In this document: piece by piece, positions 7,563 to 14,737 of the stretch
Numbering within the stretch: the first letter of the stretch is position 1
How the letters are laid out: each line of letters begins with the position of its first letter
NCBI GenBank assembly: GCA_045642025.1
Contig: JAZUIB010000014.1
Coordinates: 1-17,517, forward strand
Direction: 5' to 3'
Length of the DNA stretch: 17,517 bases
Origin: Equadaptatus sp045642025
GTDB taxonomy: Bacteria > Synergistota > Synergistia > Synergistales > Synergistaceae
Notes under the pieces: generated by a model
Told to the model about the DNA's origin: nothing
What the model saw: only the letters and a program-made list of their open reading frames with translations
Databases searched by the model: none
Translations under genes and position numbers: made by a program

Positions 7563-8207
7563 CTATTTCTGTATGTAATCAGGTCCGAAGGTATATTCCG
7601 TAATGTATATTCCAAGAGGGTTATTTATGACATCTTTGCCGTTGCGCGTGGGGTGTATGCTGACAACAAATATTCCGGTGTAATCTATTTCCTTTGCCTT
7701 ATTACCGTCGCTGTAATGTATCTCCGTCCAGTTTGCCTGATACGTTTTGTCGCTTTTCGGCAGAATATTGTTGATTCTTATTTCAATATTTACGCCGTTG
7801 GCAGCTTTGGTATATGGATTGTTTTCCTGAAGATACTGATTAAGCAGAGTCTGCGCTTTTGACCCCGAAGCGACAGACGCGAATGACCACTTAAGCAATG
7901 CCTGCTGACCGCGAACATCGCCTATTACACTTCTGCTGCTTTCAATAAACCGACCTATGCGCGAAATGACTATACGAGGGTCTATTTCCTGCTGTCCTGC
8001 GGTTCCGACGGATACCTCAAAACCGTGTTCGTCAACCTGTACAATCCATGGGTATGGTTTTGAAATCATTGCGGTTGCCACTACAGCAACAACGAGAAAA
8101 ACGATGATGCCAAACTCAATAACAGCAAATCTAAACCAGTTGCGTTTCTCGTTGTACTGTTTGACAAACAAATCATTGAGCGAGAGTTTTGCACCTTTGC
8201 TGTTCAT
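7563..8207 (-). CDS. trbF: TrbF/VirB8 inner-membrane assembly protein
   Basis: VirB8/TrbF is a bitopic inner-membrane protein that nucleates the complex through a periplasmic NTF2-like domain. The 214-residue product has a short cytoplasmic N-terminus (NDLFVKQYNEKRNW), one transmembrane helix (about 25-47) and a periplasmic domain. That domain carries KPYPWIVQVDEHG, a WTEIHYSDGN strand and the family signature NPLGIYITEYTFGPDYI at the C-terminus (RP4-type TrbF proteins have NPLGLYV-like sequences). The length matches the family. The trbC stop codon lies only 2 bases upstream, with GGGGTAGAG acting as ribosome site across it, so it is translated in coupling with the pilin gene. Confidence 0.92.
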   Translation of the reverse strand: MNSKGAKLSLNDLFVKQYNEKRNWFRFAVIEFGIIVFLVVAVVATAMISKPYPWIVQVDEHGFEVSVGTAGQQEIDPRIVISRIGRFIESSRSVIGDVRGQQALLKWSFASVASGSKAQTLLNQYLQENNPYTKAANGVNIEIRINNILPKSDKTYQANWTEIHYSDGNKAKEIDYTGIFVVSIHPTRNGKDVINNPLGIYITEYTFGPDYIQK

Positions 8208-8209
8208 CT

Positions 8210-8578
8210 CTACCCCACAATAAGACCTGCGGCTGTTTTAGCAATTTCAATTACCGCACTGCTGTCGCCACCCATAAGCCACTCAATAAACTTGGTGCCG
8301 CCCCAAACCGAGCCGCATACAAGAACCGCAGTGAAGCAGGTGCTTACCCACTGCGTTGCTTCTCCTCCGCGGATGTAGCAGAACGCGGCGCCGGCAAGGA
8401 AACAAATTGCTGCAAAAGCAGCAAGATATTTCAGCAATTCAATAAATCTTCCAGCTGCCTGCACCAACGATAAACTGCTTATAGTTCCGCCTGCCGTAGT
8501 AGCCAGTGCCGAAGAAGCCAACACCAGTACACCGCACGTTCCAAGTCCAAATAAAACCAACATTTTTTTGATTTTCAT
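8210..8578 (-). CDS. trbC: TrbC/VirB2 conjugative pilin precursor
   Basis: The 122-residue product starts at the ATG at 8578, chosen because AGGAGG lies 8 bases upstream; the open frame extends further but without a ribosome site. A signal peptide (KKMLVLFGLGTCGVLVLASSALA, predicted cleavage near residue 26) is followed by a short periplasmic segment and two hydrophobic helices (about 50-69 and 77-99). Between them is the small polar loop RGGEATQW. This is the VirB2/TrbC pilin architecture. The extra C-terminus after the second helix (GGDSSAVIEIAKTAAGLIVG) may be trimmed before head-to-tail cyclisation, as in RP4 where TraF completes TrbC maturation; a traF gene is present downstream. Its position between trbE and trbF and its size support the call, although sequence conservation in this family is low. 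Confidence 0.85.
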   Translation of the reverse strand: MKIKKMLVLFGLGTCGVLVLASSALATTAGGTISSLSLVQAAGRFIELLKYLAAFAAICFLAGAAFCYIRGGEATQWVSTCFTAVLVCGSVWGGTKFIEWLMGGDSSAVIEIAKTAAGLIVG

Positions 8579-8591
8579 TTTTTTGTTCCTC

Positions 8592-11381
8592 CTATTTTTT
8601 GTATTTATTGAAAAGTGCACGCATATAGTCAGCCCACTCAGGCAGGTTACGTTTCTGAGCAAGGTATTCTACCGGCCACTCTTTTCCGTATTTGCTTTTG
8701 TATTCTTCAACCGTCCGCAGATCTTCTTTACCGGACGCGCCGACAAACGCCAGCTGAAGCGGTCCCAAATTCAAGTTGAATTTGCGTTTTCCGTAGGGAG
8801 AGGCATAGAAGTATTCGCGTTTGGGAATTGCTTTTGCGATGGCGTCTGTTTCCGCTTCTGTAAACTGCAGCCGGCGGATATAGAATTCCTTCATCGCTTC
8901 GCTTCCGGCTTCAGGATTGGCAAGCATTATTCGTGTCTTGCAGCTTTCAAAGATTTCAGCTGATATTTCACTTTCCATAACTTCAGAAAGCGACTGTGTG
9001 GCAAGAATGACGGCGCAGTTTGACTTACGTAGAACGCGCAACCATTCAGAAATTTTCTGACTGAACAACGGATTTTTAAGAGCCACCCACGCCTCATCCA
9101 AAATGATGAGAGACGGACGTCCGTCCAAACGCTTCTCTATCTCGTGGAAAAGGTAGAGAAGAACAGGGATAGTTATATTTTCGCCAAGCTGCATGAGCTG
9201 CTCTATTTCAAAGCAGGTGTATCGTGAGTATTTAATGTTTGTTTCAACGCCGTCGAGATAGGTACCGAATGGTCCGTTTATTGTGTACGGCTGCAATGTG
9301 TTTTCAAGTTCTTCATCCTGTATGTTGACGTGGAGATAGTACAGAGATCTTTCCTGCGAGCTTTTTGTTCCCGTCGCCATTTCTGTTATTGTTTTGTTAA
9401 TTTCTTTTCTTCTTGCCGGAGTTACTTGTCCGCCGCCAAGCTGTACAAGGGTTTCTATGTAGTTGACAGCCCAAGTACGGTCTGCTGCTGTTTCAAGCGA
9501 GGAAAGTGGACAAAGCATCGGCGTTTCAATTCCTTCTGTTCTGTCGTCCGGATCAGCGCCGAGTTCGTAGTAGGAAGCATTCTGCATGGCAGAAATGAGC
9601 GGAAACATCGAACGGCCTTTGTCAAAGACAAAGACCTGAGCCGGTCCGACTGAATTGCGGTAACGGTCAAACTGTGCCGCTATTTCTGCAAGCAGTACGG
9701 ATTTTCCGGTTCCCGTAGGTCCGATTACAAGCGTGTGCCCTACGTCTCCTACGTGTATGTTGAGCCGGAACGGGTTGCCCCCGTCTGATGTGGTCTGCAT
9801 AAGGCTTGGTGAGTTTGCTTCGTAAAAACTGCACGGATTGCTTCTCAGCCCCGGCCATGCGGATGAGAGCATGAGCAGATGCGCAAGGTTGGTGCTTTTA
9901 ACTCTCGGCTGGCGGCAGTTGCTTTCCGAGTTGCCAGGCATTGCTCCCATAAAGGCTTCAAGCGTATTTCGTTTTTCAATGCGAGCTGTAAATATACATT
10001 CCTGAAGAACGCGGACTACATCGCGGGCTTTGCTCTCGACGACACTGTAATCTTTGTCTCTTACAATTATTGTTGTAGTCATGCGTCCGAAGGATACCCC
10101 GCCGCGCTGCAGCGCAGATACTGCATCGTTAACGTCTGCGACCTGTTCAAGCGCATCATTGTCTACGGCTGCTGTATCCATTCCGGTGAGTTGCGCTCCT
10201 ATCGGTTTGGATTTTGCCTGCCATTTGCGCTGTTCTTCTGACATTTCAGCATATGCCTGTTGATAGTCCATAGGTTTCCAACGCGTATTCCATCTGTATT
10301 CAAACGGCAGCTGAGCAAGCCACATCAACATTGAAGGGATTGTTTCGGGAGGGAAGCCGTCCAGCGCAATCACTTTGACAAATTCGTCGCCGAACATAAA
10401 GGGATCACCGTTTTCAATATCTGCGGCAAGCAGCGTGTCCAGTGCCCATGGTACTTCGGGCATAGGATGTTCAATATGTTTACCGGTTACACAAAGAGCG
10501 ATAGCGTTAAGCAGCTCTTCGTTAAGGAGAATTTCAACGTCAAAGCTTGTTTTGAACGAAGATATGAAGTTATCTACTTGCGCTATAAACCGGTTGATTT
10601 GCTCGTCAGTGATTATTCCTTCCTCTTGTGTTGTTTTTGTTTTTTTACGGAAGAATTTTGCCGCACCGGTTGCGGTTTTAATGATTTTGTCCGTTTTGGC
10701 AGGTTTCCATTTCATAAAACAGAGTAAACGGTTTTCAAAGTGAGTACCCTGCATTTCATGGAAGTTTTTACGTTCTTTGTCTATACAATATGTAACTATT
10801 TCAGAGAAGCTGCCCTCAGGGTATGCCGGAGACGGAATACGAACGGCATCAAACTGGAGGGTAAAGTTTTCATCAAGCGCGTTGAGCGCTATTGTTACCT
10901 GACGGCTGATGTTTGCTTTTTCATCGTCCGTAGCGGTAGTAAGATCCATGCCGCTGTATTCAAAGCAGCACAATAGTCCGCCGTCTTTGAGAAGAACAAC
11001 AGCATCTTCTATAAGTCCGGCATACGGAAGTAGTCCGGCACAGGAGGTGCCTATAAGATTGCCCCTCACGTCTGTATATCCTGTTTTGTCGCTTGCATAC
11101 GCAACAGCCGGATACAATGGGTACTGCGTTATGCTTTTCACGAGAATTTGTCTCATGTACGGATCTGTTTTGCCCATTTTGACAAGTATCCGGTGTCCGA
11201 CAAGCCAAAAAATAACACCCACTAATGTGAAGATTGCATTTCCCTGAAATATACCGAGTATTCCGCCGATAAACACGCTCAGGAATATAAGGGCTATAAG
11301 CAGATCACGATCGCAGCCGAGAATAAGCTGGGGTCGGACCAATGAACTGTGCAGGATTTCACCATATTCGTTTTCCGGCAT
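8592..11381 (-). CDS. trbE: TrbD-TrbE (VirB3-VirB4) fusion ATPase
   Basis: This 929-residue protein fuses two T4SS parts. Residues 1-95 are a VirB3/TrbD module: HSSLVRPQLILGCDRD followed by two transmembrane helices (about 27-46 and 48-66) and MRQILVKSITQYPLYPA. The rest is the VirB4/TrbE ATPase that energises pilus assembly and channel function at the inner membrane. Walker A is GPTGTGKS (554-561). Walker B is PSLIILDEAW (Asp762, Glu763), followed by RVLRKSNCAVILATQSLSEV, the usual VirB4 sensor segment. VirB3-VirB4 fusions are known in several T4SS lineages. No separate trbD is present, which agrees with the fusion. The start is set by AAGGAG about 9 bases upstream. It is the first minus-strand gene after the toxin-antitoxin cassette, so it needs either its own promoter or read-through from trbL. 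Confidence 0.95.
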   Translation of the reverse strand: MPENEYGEILHSSLVRPQLILGCDRDLLIALIFLSVFIGGILGIFQGNAIFTLVGVIFWLVGHRILVKMGKTDPYMRQILVKSITQYPLYPAVAYASDKTGYTDVRGNLIGTSCAGLLPYAGLIEDAVVLLKDGGLLCCFEYSGMDLTTATDDEKANISRQVTIALNALDENFTLQFDAVRIPSPAYPEGSFSEIVTYCIDKERKNFHEMQGTHFENRLLCFMKWKPAKTDKIIKTATGAAKFFRKKTKTTQEEGIITDEQINRFIAQVDNFISSFKTSFDVEILLNEELLNAIALCVTGKHIEHPMPEVPWALDTLLAADIENGDPFMFGDEFVKVIALDGFPPETIPSMLMWLAQLPFEYRWNTRWKPMDYQQAYAEMSEEQRKWQAKSKPIGAQLTGMDTAAVDNDALEQVADVNDAVSALQRGGVSFGRMTTTIIVRDKDYSVVESKARDVVRVLQECIFTARIEKRNTLEAFMGAMPGNSESNCRQPRVKSTNLAHLLMLSSAWPGLRSNPCSFYEANSPSLMQTTSDGGNPFRLNIHVGDVGHTLVIGPTGTGKSVLLAEIAAQFDRYRNSVGPAQVFVFDKGRSMFPLISAMQNASYYELGADPDDRTEGIETPMLCPLSSLETAADRTWAVNYIETLVQLGGGQVTPARRKEINKTITEMATGTKSSQERSLYYLHVNIQDEELENTLQPYTINGPFGTYLDGVETNIKYSRYTCFEIEQLMQLGENITIPVLLYLFHEIEKRLDGRPSLIILDEAWVALKNPLFSQKISEWLRVLRKSNCAVILATQSLSEVMESEISAEIFESCKTRIMLANPEAGSEAMKEFYIRRLQFTEAETDAIAKAIPKREYFYASPYGKRKFNLNLGPLQLAFVGASGKEDLRTVEEYKSKYGKEWPVEYLAQKRNLPEWADYMRALFNKYKK

Positions 11382-11593
11382 TTTTTATGTCTCCTTGTTT
11401 CTGTGAGAGAAATATTTTTAAAATTATTTCCATACGAGCAGTTTATAAAATTTATTTTCTACAACAGAAATTCGTTTTCAAATTCAATTTTTTAATCGCA
11501 TAAAATTTTGTAATATTATAGCATATTATTTCAAAATTTATCACTTTTATTTTATTAAATAAAAATATTTTTGTAAAAAATACAGAAAAGGGC
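11382..11593. other. AT-rich intergenic region between divergent trbE and antitoxin genes
   Basis: About 210 bases of very AT-rich sequence with A and T tracts separate the trbE ribosome site from the plus-strand antitoxin promoter. It is the largest gap between minus-strand and plus-strand genes in the window and the natural place for a promoter serving trbE to traF. On the minus strand I see only partial boxes: TATAAA at 11442-11447 without a good -35, and TTGAAA at 11529-11534 followed 16 bases later by TACAAA. No minus-strand promoter can be called with confidence. No gene is visible here. Confidence 0.5.
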
Positions 11594-11622
11594 TTGATAA
11601 GTTGTACATAGATTTGTACAAT
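11594..11622 (+). promoter_or_regulatory. Sigma-70-type promoter of the toxin-antitoxin operon
   Basis: TTGATA (11594-11599), a 17-base spacer and TACAAT (11617-11622) form a near-consensus promoter. The predicted transcript starts about 11629, giving a short leader before the GGAGGTG ribosome site and the antitoxin ATG at 11646. The operator palindromes overlap the spacer and -10 box, as expected for an autorepressed toxin-antitoxin operon. Confidence 0.8.
11602..11621. promoter_or_regulatory. YefM-type operator: paired TGTACA motifs
   Basis: The sequence is a perfect inverted repeat, TTGTACA, six bases, TGTACAA. Each arm carries the self-complementary hexamer TGTACA (11603-11608 and 11615-11620), with starts 12 bases apart. 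TGTACA pairs at this spacing are the known binding sites of the E. coli YefM-YoeB repressor complex. The site covers the promoter spacer and -10 box, so binding would block RNA polymerase. Confidence 0.8.
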
Positions 11623-11645
11623 ATAGAAACCTTGGAGGTGATATT

Positions 11646-11912
11646 ATGCAGAGCATACCAGCATCAACGTTAAGACAGAATTTGTTTTCTATGCTTGCAA
11701 CAACAATACGCTACGATGAACCTATTGTCGTAACAACAAGAACAGGCAATGCAGTGCTTATAAGTGAAGATGAATACAGGGGCTTGCTTGAAACACAGTA
11801 TCTTAATTCAATCCCCGGATTTGCCGAGGAACTGCAAAAAAGAAGCGAAGCTGACAATAGTGAATACAAAACTTTGGAGGAACTTGGATGGCTGAAAATT
11901 TCCAAGTCATAA
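11646..11912 (+). CDS. yefM: YefM/Phd-family antitoxin
   Basis: This 88-residue antitoxin of the Phd/YefM fold would neutralise the YoeB-type toxin and repress its own operon. The N-terminal dimerisation and DNA-binding region (MQSIPASTLRQNLFSMLATT, then DEPIVVTTRTGNAVLISEDEYRGLLET) matches the family, in which a P-V-V/I-x-T-x-x-G strand and an x-S-x-x-E/D-Y-x-x-L helix are typical. The C-terminal half (IPGFAEELQKRSEADNSEYK, TLEELGW) is the charged, flexible toxin-binding tail. GGAGGTG lies 5 bases before the ATG. The promoter and TGTACA operator immediately upstream agree with YefM. It overlaps the toxin gene by 25 bases in another frame, the usual coupling of this pair. The cassette is oriented against the surrounding conjugation genes. 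Confidence 0.92.
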   Translation: MQSIPASTLRQNLFSMLATTIRYDEPIVVTTRTGNAVLISEDEYRGLLETQYLNSIPGFAEELQKRSEADNSEYKTLEELGWLKISKS

Positions 11913-12160
11913 TACACGCAAAGGCAGCAGCTGATTATCCCAAACTTGTTTCAGCAGGGCTTGACACAAAATTAAAGACATTGCTTGAAATATTACGGGA
12001 TAATCCATTTCAGGTTCCGCCGAGTTATGAAAAACTATCCTGTAATTTGAAGGGAAAGTATTCGCGTAGGATTAACCACACACACAAACTGTTGTACGAG
12101 GTGGATAAAGAACACAAGATCGTTAAAGTTCTGAGCATTTGGTCACATTATGAAAGATAA
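11888..12160 (+). CDS. yoeB: YoeB/Txe-family ribosome-dependent mRNA interferase toxin
   Basis: This 90-residue RelE-superfamily toxin would cleave mRNA in the ribosomal A site when the antitoxin is degraded. The signature RRINHTHKLLYEVDKE followed by VKVLSIWSHYE is the YoeB/Txe C-terminus. By comparison with E. coli YoeB (catalytic Glu46, Arg65, His83, Tyr84), the equivalents here are Glu48, Lys67, His87 and Tyr88. The catalytic arginine is thus replaced by lysine, a conservative but notable change. GGAGG, located within the antitoxin gene, lies 7 bases before the ATG. The overlap with the antitoxin keeps the two products in ratio. The toxin could be fully active or weakened; the sequence alone does not decide. 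Confidence 0.9.
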   Translation: MAENFQVIIHAKAAADYPKLVSAGLDTKLKTLLEILRDNPFQVPPSYEKLSCNLKGKYSRRINHTHKLLYEVDKEHKIVKVLSIWSHYER

Positions 12161-12178
12161 AGAAAGGAGGGAAGATCA

Positions 12179-12406
12179 ATGAACAAAAAAGTTATGATAG
12201 TAGTAATTATTGTAATTCTCGCAGCAATCGCCGGAGGAATTACGTATTCAAATCACCTGAAAGCGCAGGAATTGGCTGTTATGAAGGAGCAGAAAGAGCT
12301 ACTGCAAAAGCAGGAAGATTACAGGAAGCAGCTTATAGAAAACCACAAGAAAGATGTTGAAGCGGAAAGAAAAGCAAGAAAAGACCCTGCAAACAACAGT
12401 TTTTAG
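12179..12406 (+). CDS. Small single-pass membrane protein with long charged helix, third gene of the toxin-antitoxin cassette
   Basis: This 75-residue protein has an N-terminal transmembrane segment (residues 5-23, VMIVVIIVILAAIAGGITYS). A highly charged, probably helical or coiled-coil tail follows (27-68: KAQELAVMKEQKELLQKQED and onwards), ending in DPANNSF. There is no lipobox cysteine. A strong GGAGG lies 9 bases upstream and the toxin stop is only 18 bases before the ATG, so it is co-transcribed with yefM-yoeB and ends at the shared terminator. I do not recognise the family. In RP4 and Ti plasmids a small membrane protein next to trbJ/trbL, TrbK, provides entry exclusion. Size and neighbourhood make that a possible role here, but orientation differs and there is no clear sequence evidence. 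Confidence 0.75.
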   Translation: MNKKVMIVVIIVILAAIAGGITYSNHLKAQELAVMKEQKELLQKQEDYRKQLIENHKKDVEAERKARKDPANNSF

Positions 12407-12436
12407 AGAGAGGCTCGTTTATGAGCCTCTCTTTTT
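12407..12436 (+). terminator. Intrinsic terminator of the toxin-antitoxin cassette
   Basis: AGAGAGGCTC (12407-12416), loop GTTTAT and GAGCCTCTCT (12423-12432) form a perfect 10-bp stem, followed by TTTTCTCTTTATTTTT on the plus strand. It begins immediately after the stop codon of the 75-residue protein. On the minus strand the hairpin is followed by AAAAA rather than U, so it should not stop minus-strand transcription. It overlaps the last codons of the convergent 104-residue gene. Confidence 0.88.
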
Positions 12437-12733
12437 CTCTTTATTTTTAAGCCAAAAGTATAAACCGCCAAATATAGCCGCATACATAAGCATCCCCAAA
12501 AAACCGAATGTTTTTTGTATATATGATTCAATGATATTTACATGCAGCCACAAGAGGCTACAACCAACAGTCATTGCACCAAACAGCCAGCACACCGCCT
12601 TACGTGTCCAGATTCTTTGCCGAGTTTCTTTATCTGCCACTGAATGATACAGCTCTTTAATATGTACTTCAAAAAATCCGCCCATATCCAAAGACATTTT
12701 TTCAAGATCTTTAAACTGCTTAAACATACCCAT
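12419..12733 (-). CDS. Two-helix inner-membrane protein of unknown function, after trbL
   Basis: This 104-residue protein has an amphipathic N-terminal region (MGMFKQFKDLEKMSLDMGGF), two transmembrane helices (about 46-66 and 76-96) and a basic C-terminal tail (KNKEKKRGS). By the positive-inside rule the C-terminus is cytoplasmic. AAGGGG, formed by the last codons of trbL, is spaced 8 bases from the ATG at 12733, and only 5 bases separate the genes, so it is part of the trb operon. Its stop codon lies in the loop of the convergent terminator. The family is not recognised. A role beside VirB6/TrbL in the inner-membrane complex is possible from position alone. Confidence 0.75.
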   Translation of the reverse strand: MGMFKQFKDLEKMSLDMGGFFEVHIKELYHSVADKETRQRIWTRKAVCWLFGAMTVGCSLLWLHVNIIESYIQKTFGFLGMLMYAAIFGGLYFWLKNKEKKRGS

Positions 12734-12738
12734 AAAAC

Positions 12739-13998
12739 TTACCCCTTACCGGCACCATCATTATGTTTTTTGCCTAAAACTTTATCTGCACTGTTACTAA
12801 CACCACGACTAAAAGCTTCTTTCATGGAAGACACTCTGTTTGAAAACGCTTCTTTTCCTGCACCTTTAACTCCCTGTGAAAAACGTCCAAAACCTTCCTG
12901 TGCTTTCTGGAGTCCGCTTTTACTACCTGATATAGACGGAGGCGCAGAAGGCATATGCTGTTTAATGGCACTAACAGTACCAACTGTACCGCCAGCGATT
13001 TTTCCAGCACCACTTGCGACTTTTCCTCCTGCAGATTTTGCCATAGAAGCAGCTGATTTCGCCATACTATACGCAGACATAGCCATAGAGGCACCGACAA
13101 GAGCATTACCTCCCCCTCCGCCTCCCTGCCCGAACATTCCGGATACAACTCCGGGAACCTGCTGATATAACGCGGCAAGCACTATTCCTGCCAAAGTACA
13201 CTCCCAAGCAAAATTATAGGCAGCTGTCCATGAATTAATTTTTACAGAATAAAAAGAATTAAAGACATCGGACGATACACCCATTAAAGTGTATATGACA
13301 AGCAACTCAACAGAAACAGCCAATGTACTGCGCATACCGTTAATTGCTATATCCCTTGTATATTGACTGCCGCTAAAACCCATGGCAAGAATTGCAAAAG
13401 AAATAACTATACAAAGTTTCGCTTGTGTGACAAGAGCAGACACGTACGCCATAAACAAAGCTATAAGGATAATAAAATCACCTATACCAATCATAAACAA
13501 TGCCCCAACATATCTTATATCCTGAATCCAATGTAAAAAACCACATTTATCATCCGCAAATTCATCTAGTGCATCTTTTGGCGCTTTTGCCATTTTAAAT
13601 GCAGTCTGAATAATGCCACTTAAATCCGATGACTCATTACCCAACGCACCTGTGATAAATTTTGATATATCATTAAGTATTGAAAACGCATTTAAAACAA
13701 AAAACTCAAAAATACACAAAATTACAACCGTTTTACAAAAAGTCATTACAAAAGACTGGCTTTCAAGCTTTCCTTCAAGCAAAAGTTGATAACAATTCCA
13801 AAACATTTGCAATATAGCCAAAAACCAAAAAACCTTTTCAGCGGCACCTGAAAGTTTGTTCCCCACTTTGCCGAGCGCATTACTGAACGCTGCACCAAAC
13901 GTCGAAACACGTGCGCTTTCTCCTGCTGCATAAGCGACGCCACACAAAAGCAATAAAATTAACAGACTTTGTAAAAATACAATCAAACGTTTACGCAT
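12739..13998 (-). CDS. trbL: TrbL/VirB6 polytopic inner-membrane channel component
   Basis: VirB6/TrbL proteins form the inner-membrane channel of the T4SS. This 419-residue product starts with a signal-like hydrophobic segment (about 4-25). Several further transmembrane helices follow (about 56-73, 84-106, 163-189, 194-208, 223-242 and 266-279). It then has a Gly-rich hinge with six consecutive glycines (292-297) and a long Ala/Ser/Gly/Lys-rich hydrophilic tail, a typical TrbL feature. The ATG at 13998 is preferred: AGAGG lies 8 bases upstream, whereas the in-frame GTG at 14007 would overlap that ribosome site. The gene follows trbJ by 12 bases. The cysteine-containing stretch ADDKCGFLHWIQDIRYVGA lies in the central periplasmic loop. 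Confidence 0.92.
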   Translation of the reverse strand: MRKRLIVFLQSLLILLLLCGVAYAAGESARVSTFGAAFSNALGKVGNKLSGAAEKVFWFLAILQMFWNCYQLLLEGKLESQSFVMTFCKTVVILCIFEFFVLNAFSILNDISKFITGALGNESSDLSGIIQTAFKMAKAPKDALDEFADDKCGFLHWIQDIRYVGALFMIGIGDFIILIALFMAYVSALVTQAKLCIVISFAILAMGFSGSQYTRDIAINGMRSTLAVSVELLVIYTLMGVSSDVFNSFYSVKINSWTAAYNFAWECTLAGIVLAALYQQVPGVVSGMFGQGGGGGGNALVGASMAMSAYSMAKSAASMAKSAGGKVASGAGKIAGGTVGTVSAIKQHMPSAPPSISGSKSGLQKAQEGFGRFSQGVKGAGKEAFSNRVSSMKEAFSRGVSNSADKVLGKKHNDGAGKG

Positions 13999-14010
13999 AA
14001 ATGCCACCTC

Positions 14011-14724
14011 TTAAAAACTATTATTAATTACACTTTCTCTTGCCTCTTTTTCAATCTGTTTATCAATATCGTCATTTGCATCCCTTTGTGCTTCCCTATT
14101 CGCATACCATTCAAAAAAGATATTTTGTTGCACAGTCTGATTTTTCACAGCAACAGCCGTAGCGGTTGTAGCCATTGTATTTGCCTGTACTGCACTTGTG
14201 GCGCCTTGCGCGCTTTTGCTCATATTCTCTGCTTCTTTGAGAAGATATGCTTCGGATTCTTCTTTGGTAATTATGTCGTCCATTACTTTCTTTACAGCTT
14301 TATTGCTCTTTTCGTTGTACTGATACTGCGCAAGCCATCCGGTTCTTCCTTTCATATCGTTATACCAACTATCCGCATTGGCATAGGAGAAAAGCCCTTC
14401 GCCGGTTCCCCGTACTGTTCCGTACAAGCTTGTAAAGCTGTTTTTGAGATCGTTGTAAACCTGAAACGGCAAGCTGAAATTTGATTTGACAGCTTCCGCA
14501 AATTGCTGAAGCTGTGTGGCGTACTGTTGAAGCTGTTTTGCATACTGGTTGGCAGTATTAACGGCAGTCGCCGCACTTTCTCCAAGAATATCTCCGAGAA
14601 GTGCCTTATTAAGCCATTGTGTGCTTTCAAGGGCTCCACCGGTCGCTCCACCACCCCCTGCAAAAGCTGTTTGCGCAAAACAAATTAACAATATTGCTGC
14701 AAGAAGCATTTTGATACCTTTCAT
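14011..14724 (-). CDS. trbJ: TrbJ/VirB5 periplasmic/pilus-associated protein
   Basis: The 237-residue product has a signal peptide (KMLLAAILLICFAQTAFA, cleavage about residue 22), then GGGGATGG and a largely helical body. A heptad-like stretch YAKQLQQYATQLQQFAEAV (61-79) is characteristic of TrbJ. VirB5-type proteins sit at the pilus tip or in the periplasm and are needed for pilus assembly and recipient contact. The length (RP4 TrbJ is about 250), the helix-rich make-up and the position just before trbL all support the call. AAAGGAGG lies 7 bases before the ATG and contains the stop codon of ssb, so the two are coupled. Confidence 0.88.
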   Translation of the reverse strand: MKGIKMLLAAILLICFAQTAFAGGGGATGGALESTQWLNKALLGDILGESAATAVNTANQYAKQLQQYATQLQQFAEAVKSNFSLPFQVYNDLKNSFTSLYGTVRGTGEGLFSYANADSWYNDMKGRTGWLAQYQYNEKSNKAVKKVMDDIITKEESEAYLLKEAENMSKSAQGATSAVQANTMATTATAVAVKNQTVQQNIFFEWYANREAQRDANDDIDKQIEKEARESVINNSF

Positions 14725-14737
14725 TCTATTACCTCCT

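Noticed and set aside
8579..8662. 28-codon upstream extension of the trbC frame
   Set aside because: It overlaps trbE and would place a polar segment before the signal peptide. AGGAGG is placed for the ATG at 8578.
12822..13178. 118-codon minus-strand frame inside trbL
   Set aside because: It is an alternative frame of the Ala/Ser/Gly/Lys-rich trbL tail, and trbL is well supported in the other frame.
12739..14010. trbL region as foreign DNA because its base skew differs from neighbours
   Set aside because: The T-rich coding strand is explained by hydrophobic codons of a polytopic membrane protein. Gene order, spacing and ribosome sites are continuous with the operon.
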